Shown here: positions 1-11,036 of the stretch, one piece after another
How the letters are laid out: the number at the start of each line of letters is the position of its first letter
How positions within the stretch are numbered: the first letter of the stretch is position 1
Source of the DNA: Colocasia esculenta
Lineage: Eukaryota; Streptophyta; Magnoliopsida; Alismatales; Araceae
Assembly (NCBI GenBank): GCA_014218235.1
Contig: CM024755.1
Location: 98,250,948-98,314,947 of the forward strand
Reading direction: 5' to 3'
Length of the DNA: 64,000 nucleotides
Position numbers and translations under genes: made by a program
Notes under the pieces: generated by a model
The model's database searches: none
What the model was told of the DNA's origin: nothing
Seen by the model: the letters and a program-made list of their open reading frames with translations, nothing else

Positions 1-12
1 CTTGTTTTACAG

Positions 13-1361
13 ATGTGGGCCTATCACTATCTTCCCTCCCTAGGCTGGGGAGTGCCGAGGTGACCGGGCGCTGTGTTGCTCCTGCAGCGTTGGCGGTTCC
101 GCCGCGACGAGCGGTCCTTGCACCTGCAGGTAACCCTCATCTAGGACGCGTTGAATGCCGTCCCCTTTGGACATGTGAGTACTTCTACACTTGCAACCCT
201 TCCTTTCTTTATTATTGACAATTGATTAATGAATTTCTATATGTGGTGTGCAGGTCGAGTGGACTCCCTACGCCGGGGATGATGATGCCGACCAGCTGTG
301 GGTGGAGCAGGGCCGCCCCTACTTCGATAGGGAGATCTGGCTTCATGTCTTCAACACGGTGGTACCACTCCACCTATGATTGGTCGCGCGGATGTTGGGG
401 CTCCATCAGGCGGTGGTGGAGTTCCCGATCCGGCAGAGGCTGTGGGAGCGACTGGGTCACAGCTTCCGGGGCATCCAGCAGACCACGGATTGGAGGGAGT
501 GAGCCCGGGTGTAGCTTGAGGACTGGCGGCGGCAGGGCCGAGTGGTGACTTCCGAGGCCACCAGTGACAAGGACTACTTCCGTGCCTACGCACGGAGGTA
601 CGGGGCCCAGGTGTATAGGGGGACCCGACGACCGGTGAGTGTTACTACAACCTAGCCTTTTCTAAACATTTTAATCATTAATTCCTTAGCTAACTTGATT
701 TGTGTTTGCAGCTCAACCCCGAGGGTTGGATCGCCTCCCTCGAGGGCATCCTCCACTCCACAATCCAGCAGAGGGATGACCTCTAGCGGACCGTGACCGA
801 GTTGGTGAGTGCTCTCCTTCTTGTTTCTTCTAGTCTTATCTTCATTTAACTAACCCTGTGTTCCTTGCAGCGCACCAAGCTGGAGAGAGCACAGCAGATG
901 GTGGGAGGGGCTTCCACCTCCCGAGATGAGCCTGGCCGCTCCGTGCTGGAGGGCCAGTTGGCAGCGGCAGTGGCATGGGCGGAGGAGGCTATAGGCCAGC
1001 TACGCGAGCGGGTGAGTTGTTAATTACATGCCCCTTGCACCTTATTTCTCCTATTGACACATCTTTTGACTTGTAGGAGGCGGAGCTGAGAGACTCTCTA
1101 GCGCGGACCGTTGCACTAGAGATAGAGATGGAGGAGGTGCGCCTACGCCCTCAGGTGGATGAGGCGACAGGGCTGCGCCGGGAGATGGATGAGTTCCAGT
1201 CGCAGCTGGGGAGCGAGCGACAGATCGTCCTGGTGCTCAGGGCAGAGATGAGGGGGCTGGAGAGAGCCTTGTCCTTGGTTGGCTGCAGCCACTCATCGCC
1301 CAGCAGGAGCAGTGCCCCTAGCGCCTCAGCGGGGCATTATTTGACGGGTTCTTCCAGATGA
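13..1361 (+). pseudogene. Plant-mobile-domain gene, five visible exons, antisense extra ORF of the Tat element
   Basis: The visible exons are 13-174, 254-634, 712-804, 871-1011 and 1077-1361. The introns are 65-79 bp. All four donors read GTGAGT and the acceptors end CAG or TAG. Each of the first four exons is a multiple of three, so all introns are phase 0. Position 12 ends a further acceptor, so the gene begins left of the window. Exons 1-2 translate to the plant mobile domain pattern: WAYHYLP, RWRF, DALNAVPFGHVEWTPY, EIWLHVFNTVVPLHL, LVARMLGLHQ, WERLGHSFRGI. Exons 3-5 are rich in Glu, Arg, Leu and Gln and look coiled-coil. In-frame TGA or TAG codons in exons 1, 2 and 3 make it a pseudogene. 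The position, convergent with and downstream of Tat pol, suggests an antisense extra ORF of that element. A separate transposon remnant is the alternative. Confidence 0.7.
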
Positions 1362-1833
1362 AGGAGGAACGAGGAGGAGGGATGACGACGCGAGGGAGCG
1401 GCCGAGGGGAGTATGACGGGACCGAGGGCGATGGCCCCTCCACCCTCTCGCCCACCCGAGGGGACATGGGAGAGTGGTTGAGGGCTTGTACTTTTTCCCC
1501 TTTTTGTTTATCATGTGTTATGAGGGTGATGTAGATATGGAATGGAATAGAATGGAATCTCTTTTGGCCATGAAATGTGACTGTGTGAGAGTGATGAGTG
1601 AGATATGAGTGCCGCTTTCTTTCTTCTGCTGCGACCTGCACACTTAGAACAACCATGAAGACAAGCTAGATCCGTTCTTCGACTTAGCCCCTTGCCTTAA
1701 ATATGACGAGTGACCAATCTTGACAAATGGTCAAGGGGCTAAGCCTTATTAAATAGGCGAAAAGACATAAGTAAATAAATGACATGCATGAATGAGTAGT
1801 TTTTGAAAACATTTTTTTTTTTGGTTTTGGGAT
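1362..1833 (+). other. 3' flank of the plant-mobile-domain pseudogene, no gene seen
   Basis: This stretch follows the last exon and reads like a 3' untranslated and intergenic region. It is GC-rich to about 1470 and AT-rich afterwards. Two related short strings around 1690 and 1735 read 'aggggctaagcc' or close to it on opposite strands, forming a weak inverted repeat. I see no domain or conserved ORF on either strand. Confidence 0.4.
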
Positions 1834-1959
1834 ATTTGATTTTTTTGGAGTTTTGAAGTATTTGATTTTTTTTGGAGTTTTGAAATATTTGATTTTTTTG
1901 GAATTTTGAAATATTTGATTTTTTTGGAGTTTTGAAGTATTTGATTTTTTTATTTTTTT
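1834..1959. repeat. 26-27 bp T-rich minisatellite, five copies
   Basis: The unit begins ATTTGATTTTTTT and continues GGAGTTTTGAA. Copies start at 1834, 1860, 1887, 1913 and 1939, giving a period of 26-27 bp. It lies between the end of Tat pol and the antisense gene, in the element's 3' untranslated region. That part of Tat-lineage elements is known to generate tandem repeats. Confidence 0.85.
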
Positions 1960-2778
1960 AGGGGTCTTTTGAAAGACGCCTAAAGCCGACGTTAGCCCTT
2001 CCTAAGATAAGACGCGCGAGACAGAAGGTACTCGCCCCTTTCGGGCCACAACACATAGATCAATTCAAACCGCTGGTTAGGAGTCGTGGTCACTTCCTCT
2101 TTTCACCGAGGACTTTACTAAGATAGGGCGTGCGTTTAGGGGTGACATGCCATGGGCGGCTGCCCTTAGTTGATAGTGTGGTTAGTTAGGCCATACCTAA
2201 GAGATGACCCGATCTTATAGAAGGAAATGGAAGACTATTTAAGGAAAGTCTAATGTAGGTTTAGGGATGTTGGGTTCGGCTTCTTCCCGCGGCATACCCT
2301 TCAAAGATTAGGTCTGTTGCATAGGGACTTTGTGGTCTTTTCTTATGGATTTGCACTGTCCGGGGCATGCGTACGACCGAGCTCACGAGCGTCCCACGGG
2401 GACTTTGCCACTCTTTGCCATGCCCCTATTCTAATCATGTATCTTTCTATCTTTTCTTTTGCTTCTTTGTCTCTTTGCCTTTTGCTATTTGATTGTCCCT
2501 ATTTGAGACTTCCTCTCGTTAGGGTATGCTTAAGGTTGACAACCTTGCCCTCACGACCCTATGCCCCTACACTTCGACCGATTTGGAAAAGAATGACCAT
2601 CGCATTGCTAAAGTAGGGGCTACATAGCCACGGTATCTACTAAGAGCAGTCGCCCGGGCTTGCCGTGTGTGTGTGTTGGTCCTACCTTAGAGCAACCCTT
2701 GATGATTTGGGAAAGGACTTTAGATTCTTAACATGGGGTTATCCCTAATCTAAGTGTTGTGGCCTCACACCTATAGAC
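1960..2778 (-). other. Tat post-pol region, no gene seen
   Basis: This non-coding stretch lies just downstream of the pol stop codon on the minus strand. It contains several CCCC/GGGG-flanked segments but no domain. An ORF of about 100 codons on the plus strand (2317-2616) has no recognisable motif and biased composition. I treat the stretch as the 3' untranslated part of the Tat element. Confidence 0.5.
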
Positions 2779-4082
2779 CTAAGGATAGAATCTTTTGAGA
2801 TACAACCCATTCCACGAATGTGACAATTCTACGCCCTCAGCATTGACTAGGCGGTAGGCATTTCCTGGATACACCTCCTTCACAACGTACGGACCTTCCC
2901 AATTTGGTTATAATTTAGACCTTGGACCTCCAGGTTTGATAAAGATGTGTTTCAAAACCATATCACCCTTTTGTAATTTCCGTTCAATTACCTTCTTTTC
3001 AAAAGGCCTTGAGATTCGCCTTTGGTATGAGAGCACATGATCGGCTGCCATTAGTCGCCTTTCATCTAAGAGTTCTAACTGGACTAGCAACGCCTCTCGA
3101 CGTTTGCCGAGATTAAGTTCTTTATCAAGTTGGACTCTTAATGAAGGGATCAAGATCTTATATGGAACTATTGCCTCCATCCCATAAGTGAGGGCATACA
3201 AGGTTGTCCCGTGGGAGTATGGACAAAAGTACGATAGGCCCATAGAGCCTCTATCAGCTTTTCTGGCCAATCAGCGAATTTGTGCGATTCACAAGTTTTC
3301 TTCAGGATTTTAAGAAGGGTTTTATTAGTTGCTTCAGCTTGGCCATTGCCTTGGGGGTAATATGGAGATGAATGATGCAGAGTGATATTGTATTTCTTAC
3401 AGAGGTCCTGAAGTTCTTGAGAGATGAATTGAGGCCCGTTGTCTGTGACGATGCTGCTTGGCACTCTGAACCATGAGATGATATTCTTCATGATAAAGCG
3501 GCACACTGTGGATGCTTTGATTTCTGTAAACGCTTCTCCTTCTGCCCACTTGGTGTAATACTCAATTGCTGTTAGAATAAAATATTTTTGTTTGGTTTGA
3601 GCATTAGGATCACCAAGGGGGCCGACAATATCAAAAGCTCACATGGAGAATGGCCAAGGTGTGGAGAGTGGATGAAGTGAGGATGAAGGAGCATGAATTT
3701 TATCAGCATGGAGTTGACATTTGACACACCTACAGACGTAGATGGCACAGTCCTCTTCTAGGGTCGGCCAGTAGTAGCCCTGCCTAATGATCTTCTTAGC
3801 AAGCATTTAACTATTGACATGCCCTCCGCATTCACTAGCATGGGCTCTTTCTACCACTTTCCAAGCTTTGTCATCATTAACACATCTCAGAAGAACTCCA
3901 TTAAGAGCCCGCCTATATAAAACTTCTCCGACGACTGTGTACCTTAGGGCGGCTCTTCTTATGGCCTTGCGATCCTCCGAATTTGCCCCTTCGGGATATG
4001 ACCCATCCTTATAGTACTGCTCAATCTCAAAATACCATGGCAATTCCTCTTCGTCTAGGATTTCCTCAAGCTCAACTAGCAT
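2779..4082 (-). pseudogene. Tat integrase, broken
   Basis: Integrase inserts the element's cDNA into host DNA. The N-terminal zinc-binding part is seen as HASECGGHVN followed by CRCVKCQLH. The catalytic core has AFDIVG (first Asp), IVTDNGPQF (second Asp) and GQAEATN (Glu), with the standard 35-residue gap between the last two. The C-terminal part ends WNGLYLKRFYP before the TAG stop at 2779-2781, with no chromodomain, as in Tat elements. Lesions are in-frame stops after HVNS and before AFDIVG (probably TGG to TGA), a 1-nt frameshift near 3205, and a TAA shortly before NWEGPYVV. It cannot make a full protein. Confidence 0.85.
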
Positions 4083-4420
4083 GACTTGTTGTGCTCCTCT
4101 CTTCCTAGCCCTCTCTTCTAAGGTTGTCCTAAGGTTTTTGAACTAAGGATCCTAGGTAGATGGAACATCAATCCGTTGGACAATGATTGTCTTAGTCCAG
4201 TGGCTCAAAGGAAGGATAGAGAAGAGGCTAGTGACGCCAAGGCGTCATCTAGGATATTTTGTGAGCGAGGAGTGTGGACATAGATAAGCTTGCGGAACTG
4301 CGTTGCCAATAACGTGACCAACTCTTGATATGGTTTAAGCTTTGGGTCACGAGTGCGGTAAGTTGAGAGCACCTGCCGTAGAACAAGCTGAGAGTCTCCT
4401 ATGATTCTAAGGTGGGATGC
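4083..4420 (-). pseudogene. Tat RNase H, distal half (split by element A)
   Basis: On the minus strand this reads HLRIIGDSQLVLRQVLSTY then a segment ending QNILDDALASL. These match the third and fourth catalytic-Asp regions (GDSQL and DDALA) of the RNase H fold. The domain removes RNA from the RNA/DNA hybrid during reverse transcription. The first half lies at 12850-13187, beyond element A. Two stops sit between this domain and the integrase start. Confidence 0.75.
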
Positions 4421-6235
4421 TGTAACGACCCAGAATCCGCATTACCAGTAACAACCAGTAACCCAAATTCTGACCCTCTAACCCACGAGACAAGCTCGGA
4501 AGGGTAGGAAGTGAAAGTCCGAGGAGACTATATGTAAGAAGATACACACCATGTAAAGCTGTAAAATTTCACTATATGAACATATCATATACAACTCAGA
4601 GTCTGAGCAAAGTATAGAGTACAGAAATACAATAAAAAGTACTACTCACTGCAGCTAAGGAGCACCAACACCGGAGTGGCTAGACTCGCCTGGAACGGGA
4701 GTCGACGAAGACCCACCTGAAAGGGAGGGGAGTGAGTCTCAAGAAAAGAGACCCAGTAGGGAAAAGTAACCCCACCGGCAACAGAACTAAAGTGCGGAAA
4801 GTAAAACTAAAAGTAAGTACACGTCGCACCACAACACAAAACTGTAAACCTCGCGGCTCAGTAACACACACTCACACACACAGCAAGTAGGACTCAGCTA
4901 GGGTCTGTGGCTCGGCATCCCGTCACCACAGAGGCTCTCAACCCCAGCCACGTGTGCACACTACAGACGCTCTCTCTCGCGTCTGGTCCACGACCGATTT
5001 TTCCCCTACGCTTGACCCTAGCGGTAGAGAAGGGGCTCCACGGAGACCGGCTCAAAACCACCACAAGGAGTACGCACAGGACAGAGTCGCACTCGACGTC
5101 CTGGCTCACTAGCGGAGGAACCACACGCTAGTCGTCTAGACGGAGTCGCACCCACGCCTAGGTAACACAACAGAAACGGGTACACGGTAACGCAACGCGC
5201 GTACAACAGACGGAACACACTCAACGTCTGAAACCCCGTACAGTAAGTAAACACCTCGTGCCACAATCAACTACTCAAATGCACAGGCGGAGTCACACTC
5301 TAAGCCTGGCCCACATGTGCTATTAGGGCGGACATCACATGTCAATCGCCTCTAAACACACAACTCAAGTCTGCTGGGACACAGGAGATTAACGACCACA
5401 TCGATTGCCGCCAATAAGAGGTAAACGGCACCCCTCATGTCGTTAACAGTAACTAAACGGCATTCGACCTTGTCGTTTAAATCACCCCTGAAGATCTCAA
5501 CGTCAACAGATGTGGACGTTAAGGTCTTCAGTCCCCTAAACTCAGAACTGAACCGAATCAGTTCAAATGGGCAGAAAAACTCAACAGAATTCTGACTGAT
5601 GGAGGGAAACACTTCCTCTCATCAATCCATACTACCAGAACATCATAATTAAACATTCTAACACCTAGATTGTTCAATTCACCCTCAATTCCGGCATGAT
5701 ACAACCCAAACCCTAAACCATGATTTGCACACCAATTCACTTAATTTGGCATGCTGGTTTGCTGGGGAAGGTTATAGGGGTTAAGTCCCTACCTCAGAAA
5801 GCTTAAACAATCCCCGAACAGCCACTACTCGCTCCGGATTCCCTCGAAGACTCCGTGCGAATCGCACCAAAACCACGCGTTTCCCGCCCGATCAAGCAAC
5901 GCCACACGATCCAGGGCCTTCCCACGAGCTCAAATCACCCAACAGAAGCTGTGGAAAACAAGAAAAGCAAAGGTGGAAGAAAGGAGAGGAAAAGAGAAGA
6001 AGGAACTCTGCTCTCGGGCTGCCCTATTTCAACAGGCCGACTAGTCGACGTCAACATCTCTGGTCGCCTACTGAACCGCCTACAGACTGACGTCCAGATC
6101 CCCTGTCGCTGAGTTCAACATCAAACGTCCACATCGCTGGACGCTGACTCTGACTCAACGGCAAGCCCTGGACGTCAACCACACAGGACCTCTAACAGAC
6201 CCAATAAGGATCCACTAAAGACCCGAGACCTTACA
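4421..6235 (-). repeat. Element A LTR, left (3' LTR in element orientation)
   Basis: 1815 bp, starting TGTAACGACC and ending GACCTTACA, almost identical to 11037-12849. The right part (5395-5530 and 6045-6185) holds dyads built on GACGTC and GACGTT. On the element's own strand that is the U3 end of the LTR. Short ORFs in it recur in the other LTR only because the sequence is duplicated. Confidence 0.95.
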
Positions 6236-6248
6236 GCCCTCCCCCCTT
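6236..6248 (-). other. Element A polypurine tract
   Basis: Directly inside the left LTR the plus strand reads GCCCTCCCCCCTT, so the element strand has AAGGGGGGAGGGC. This is the expected primer for plus-strand DNA synthesis, abutting U3. Confidence 0.85.
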
Positions 6249-6293
6249 AAGGAATTTTGCCCTCAAAATTCAAACAACACAAGGAAAGAAGAC

Positions 6294-7794
6294 TCACCAA
6301 AGAGGTACGGAATGCTCGCGCATTTCGTCCTCCCGCTCCCATGTCGACTCACCACCGGAGTGCCGCTGCCACGCAACACGAACTAAAGGGATAGCCTTGT
6401 TCCTCAACCTCTGAACTCGGCGATCCTCAATGTGCAACGGAAACTCTGGTACAGTCAACACTGGAGTCACCTCAGACCACTCTGCACTCTGCAGAACGTG
6501 AGACTCGTCAGAAAGGTACCTCCGAAGCATCGACACGTGGAACACGTCGTGACTGCTGCCAACTCTGACGGAAGCTCAAGTCTGTACGCCAAACCTCCGA
6601 CACGCTCAGTAATGGTAAAAGGCCCAATAAAGCGAGGACTCAACTTTCCACGCTTACCGAACCTCACCACTCCCTTCATAGGAGACACACGAACAAACAC
6701 CTGGTCTCCTACCTGAAACTCGAGCGGTCGCCTGCGCTGATCTGCATAACTCTTCTGCCGACTCTGAGCTGACTGAAGCCTCTGTCTCACAAGCTGAACT
6801 ACCTCAACTGACTGCTGAACCAACTCCGGCCCGTGACAACTCGCTCGCCAACCTCGAACCAGTCAAGAGGAGTGCGACACGGTCGTCCGTACAAAGCCTC
6901 ATATGGTGCCAAACCGATACTGGAGTGATAACTATTATTATATGCGAACTCGACCAACGGCAAGTGAACTGTCCACGACCCCTGCCACTCCAGGCAACAA
7001 GCTCTAAGCATGTCCTCCAAAGTCTGGATAGTCCGCTCTGACTGACCGTCTGACTGAGGGTGGTAGGCGGAACTAAAAGCCAACTCTGTCCCCAAAGCTC
7101 TCTGGAAACTGCGCCAGAACCCAGAAGTGAAGCGAGGATCCCTGTCTGACACAATAGAGATCGGCACTCCATGCAAAGGAACAATCCGCTCTACGTACAA
7201 CGCGGCCAACCTACTCACACCCCAACTAGTCCTGACAGGCAAGAATCTGGCAGTCTTCGTCAATCTGTCCACAAGAACCCAAATGCTGTCAAAACCTCCA
7301 GCTGTCCTCGGCAAACCACAAACAAAGTCAGTCGTCACGTGGTCCCACTTCCACATCGGAATCTCTAACGGCTGCACAAGTCCTCCTGGACGCTGATGTT
7401 CGGCCTTCACCTGCTGACAGACCAAACACCTAGCAACAAAAGCCGCTATGTCTCTCTTCATCCCAGGCCACCAAAACTGACGTCTCAACCTGTGGTACAT
7501 CTTGGTCGCCCCTGGATGAATAGAGTACCTGGAACCATGTGCCTCCTGCAACACGACTCTCCTGATAGACTCCTCAACAGGAACATAGAGTCTATCTCGG
7601 AACCTAACAGTCCCGTCCTCGCAAAGCTCAACCTCTGGGAGAAGCAACACACTGTGCAACTCGGGATCTGCCTGCTGAGCCTCAGCAACCTGTCTCACAA
7701 CGGCGGAGCTGCTAACAAACTGCCCAACACACACTGACGACGACTGGATGAAACTCTGAAAGATCCCTCTGTCGCAGACTGCCACAACTGCCAC
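6294..7794 (-). pseudogene. Element A integrase with chromodomain, frameshifted
   Basis: The first segment (7794-6799) contains the zinc-binding part (HPGATKMYHRLRRQFWWPG, then CLVCQQ) and the complete catalytic triad: TTDFVCGLP, IVSDRDPRF and DGQSERT, with 35 residues between the second Asp and the Glu. Two frame changes follow, near 6820 and 6545. The next segments carry RRRPLEFQVGDQVFVRVSP and then the C-terminal chromodomain-type region FHVSMLRRYLSDESHV through LVRVAWQRHSGGESTWERE. Chromodomains bind modified histone H3 and steer integration to heterochromatin. The catalytic core is intact, but the protein would be cut before its targeting domain. Confidence 0.85.
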
Positions 7795-9819
7795 TCTCTA
7801 AGCATCAGATGACTCATCTGTGCTTTCCTACTCAAGGCATCTGCAACTACATTCGCCTTTCCAGGCTTATACTCAATGCTGAAATCATAGTCTTTCAGAT
7901 ATTCCATCCATCGACGCTGCCTCATATTCAGATCCCTCTGAGAAAACACATATCTCAAACTCTGGTGGTCGGTACGGACTACAAAACTCACTCCGTACAG
8001 GTAAAGACGCCAAATCCGCAAAGCAAACACCACAGCTGCAAGCTCTAGGTCGTGGGTCGGGTAACTCTCCTCGTGGGGCTTAAGCTGGCGAGACGCATAA
8101 GCCACCACTCGGCCTTGCTGCATCAAGACCGCACCCAAACCAACACCTGAAGCATCTGTGCAAACCTCAAAACCCTCCTCACCTGAAGGTAAGGCAAGAA
8201 CTGGCGCCGACGTAAGCAGTCGCTTCAACTCTATGAAGCTCTGCTCACACTGCTCCGACCACAAAACGGAACTCCCTTTCTCGTCAACCGAGTCAAGGGT
8301 GCAGCAACCTGAGAAAAATCTCGAACAAACCTGCGGTAGTAACCTGCCAAACCCAGAAAGCTACGAATCTCAGACACAGATCTGGGACTCTCCCACTGCA
8401 AAACTGCCTCAACCTTCGCTGGATCCACAGAAACTCCCTCACCTGAGATCACGTGCCCCAAAAAGTGAACCTGTTGTAGCCAAAACTCACACTTACTAAG
8501 TTTGGCATACAACTGGTGCTCTCGCAAGGTCTGCAACACGATCCTCAGGTGCTCGGCGTGCTCCTCCTCCGAAGCGGAGTACACCAGAATGTCGTCAACA
8601 AACACTACGACAAACCGGTCCAAGAACTGGTGGAACACCCGGTGCATCAGATCCATGAAGGCTGCTGGAGCATTGGTGAGCCCAAACGGCATCACCAAAA
8701 ACTCAAAGTGTCCATATCTGGTCCGAAAAGCAGTCCTCTCAATGTCCGAATCTCTAATCCGCAACTGATAGTAGCCCGACCTCAAGTCAATCTTCGAGAA
8801 GACACGAGCAGACTGAAGCTGATCAAAGAGATCATCAATCCTAGGCAAAGGATACCTATTCTTGATGGTCACTTGATTTAGCTTCCTATAATCGATACAC
8901 AATCTCAGGCTACCATCCTTCTTCCGGACAAACAAAACAGGTGACCCCCACGGAGAAAAGCTAGGACGAATATAGCCCTTCTCCAACAACTCCTCAAGCT
9001 GCCTCTTCAACTCCCTCAACTCTGCTGGTGCCATACGGTACGGTGCCTGTGCAAAAGGTACAGTGCCAGGAACCAACTCTACAGTAAACTCAATCTCTCT
9101 CTCTGGTGGTAGACCAGGCAACTCTTCCGGAAAAACATCCGGAAACTCACACACTACGGGAATGTCCCCCACTCCCGAGGCAATCTGGTCAAGAGTCACT
9201 GCAGAAACTAGGAAACCCTGACAACCAGAAGCAAGTAACCTCCCTGCCCTCAAAGCAGAAACTAAAAAGCGAGAAGTAAGAGGTACGATACCCTGGAAGT
9301 AGAACGCCGCTTCCCCAGGTATCCGCAAGTGCACCCTCTTCTTCTGGCAATCCATCACTGCACCATACCGCTCTAACCAGTCCATACCCAAAATCACATC
9401 ATAGTCATGTAACTGCAAGGCAAACAGACGGGCTGACAACAACTGATCCTGCAACTGCACAGGTACCTCCTCGAGACAGTAGGACGTAAGGACAAAGTCC
9501 CCTGTCGGCAACTCCACTGCTAACTCAACAGACTCTCCCGAACTCAACTCTCCAAGGGAGTCTAAAAAGTCCTCAGACACAAAGAGTGAGAGGCACCGGA
9601 ATCAAACAAAACTCTAGCTGCACAACCAAAAACTGTAACAGTACCTTCCACCAGGTGAGCTGCCTCCGCGTCTGCACGGGTCAAGTGAGTAACACGACCT
9701 CTACCTCTCGACCCACCAGAACCTCCGGTCTGCTGACGCTGCTGCACAGGTGCCTGCTGCTGCTGCACTCGGGGCTGTGACTGGGTCTGCTGCTGCGGCA
9801 CACGAGGTAGAAAGGACAA
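7695..9819 (-). pseudogene. Element A protease, reverse transcriptase and RNase H, frameshifted
   Basis: The protease begins near 9640 with AARVLFDSGASHS, the active-site Asp motif. The segment 9580-8231 continues with the RT: RKKDGSLRLCIDYRKLN, FSKIDLRSGYYQL, MPFGLTNAPAAF and FVVVFVDDILVYS (the FVDD form of the catalytic YxDD box). RNase H follows in another frame (8264-7695) with CTDAS, LELAAVVFAL, RTDHQSL and VVADALSRK, so all four catalytic acidic residues are present. Frame changes lie near 9580, 8250 and 7795. The order protease-RT-RNase H-integrase is the Ty3 order. Confidence 0.9.
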
Positions 9820-10884
9820 TCTCGCGCCATATGACCCATCTGGTCACACCGGTAACACTGACCAGCAAAAGTACGCTGTACCTGCTGCGAAGGCTGACCT
9901 GTCGGCTGCTGAACACTCCCAACCGACTGCTGCCTCTGCTCTGCCTGCCTCCTATCACGCCGAAACTTCCTCCGAGATCCTGACTTCGCCGTCGTCCCAG
10001 TAGAAGTGGACGCGTAGGAAGTCGCAGTCCTCGGGGTCGTCTGCACACTACCCTGCTGCTGGTGAGGCTGAGAAGGAACTACCTGCGTCTGAACCTCTGC
10101 ACTCCGAGCACGAGTCCGCAAGGTGTCTGCCTCCAACGCTGCCGCTGTCTGATAGGCCGCATCCAAGTCTGTGACACGAGCAACTATCAGCGCCTGCCTG
10201 AGCTCTGGCCTCAAGCCTCTCACGAACTGCTGAGTCCTCAGACCCTCATCTCCCATAATCTGCGGAGCATAACGCCCTAGCTCCACAAATCTGGCCCTGT
10301 ACTGCACCACAGTAGAGTCCCTCTGCTGCAAGTCCAGGAAACTGGTACAACCTCTCCGTCCGAACGTAAGTAGGACAGAAGGCTCTCTCAAAAGAAACGA
10401 CAAACTCCTGCCACGGAATCTGTCTAAGTGGGCGAGACTGAAAAGTAGTCTCCCACTCAGCGGACCACCAAGTCAACGCCTGCGCCTGCAACTGGTAACT
10501 GGCTAGCAGCACTCGCTCCTCTGGAACACACTCCATGGAACGAAAAGTCCGCTCCACTGCATCTAACCATGCTCGCGCTGCATCTGGATCAGGCTGGCCC
10601 AAAAACTGAGGAGGCTGAAACTGCAAGAACTCCTCAATACCCTCCCAGTACCACCCTGGGGTACCGGCGCGTCACGGTGCTGAGCAACAAACTGAGCCAT
10701 CCCCTCAAGAAATCGAGTCATGTCTAATCCCTGAGCTACCTGAGGTGGAGGTGGCGGCGGCGGAACAATACCACTGTGCGTCCTGTGGCAAAGGCTGCGT
10801 CTGCTGAGGTGGCGGAGCATCTCCAACCTCCTGACGAGTCGCCTGCTCGGCTACTCCCTCTCTAGGACGTCGCCTAGGCGCCAT
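9690..10884 (-). pseudogene. Element A gag, frameshifted
   Basis: The start chosen is the ATG at 10884-10882 (MAPRRRPREG), about 150 bp from the primer site. The retrotransposon gag domain is in the segment 10626-10246: LGQPDPDAARAWLDAVE, LTWWSAEWETTF and WQEFVVSFERAFCP. It continues in another frame (10403-9681) with RPELRQALI and a Gln-rich stretch to the zinc knuckle CYRCDQMGHMARDC (CX2CX4HX4C), which binds the genomic RNA. At least four frame changes break it. A poly-Pro run sits near the N terminus. Confidence 0.85.
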
Positions 10885-11020
10885 AGAACTATACACAAAA
10901 CAAAATACACACATAAATACACTAACTAACTCCGGGTTAAATAGATAGATAGCTGCAGCTGTACTCTTTATACTCTGAGTCTACATGATAAGTATTTCTT
11001 ATATATATCTCATCAGACCA

Positions 11021-11033
11021 GGCTCTGATACCA
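11021..11033 (-). other. Element A primer binding site, initiator tRNA-Met type
   Basis: On the element strand this reads TGGTATCAGAGCC, complementary to the 3' end of plant initiator tRNA-Met. It lies 3 bp inside the 5' LTR, the normal place for minus-strand priming. Confidence 0.9.
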
Positions 11034-11036
11034 AAC

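Noticed and set aside
5855..6112. Basic 85-codon ORF in the LTR of A
   Set aside because: It is broken by indels in the second LTR and has low-complexity Lys/Glu/Arg composition from a purine-rich leader segment.
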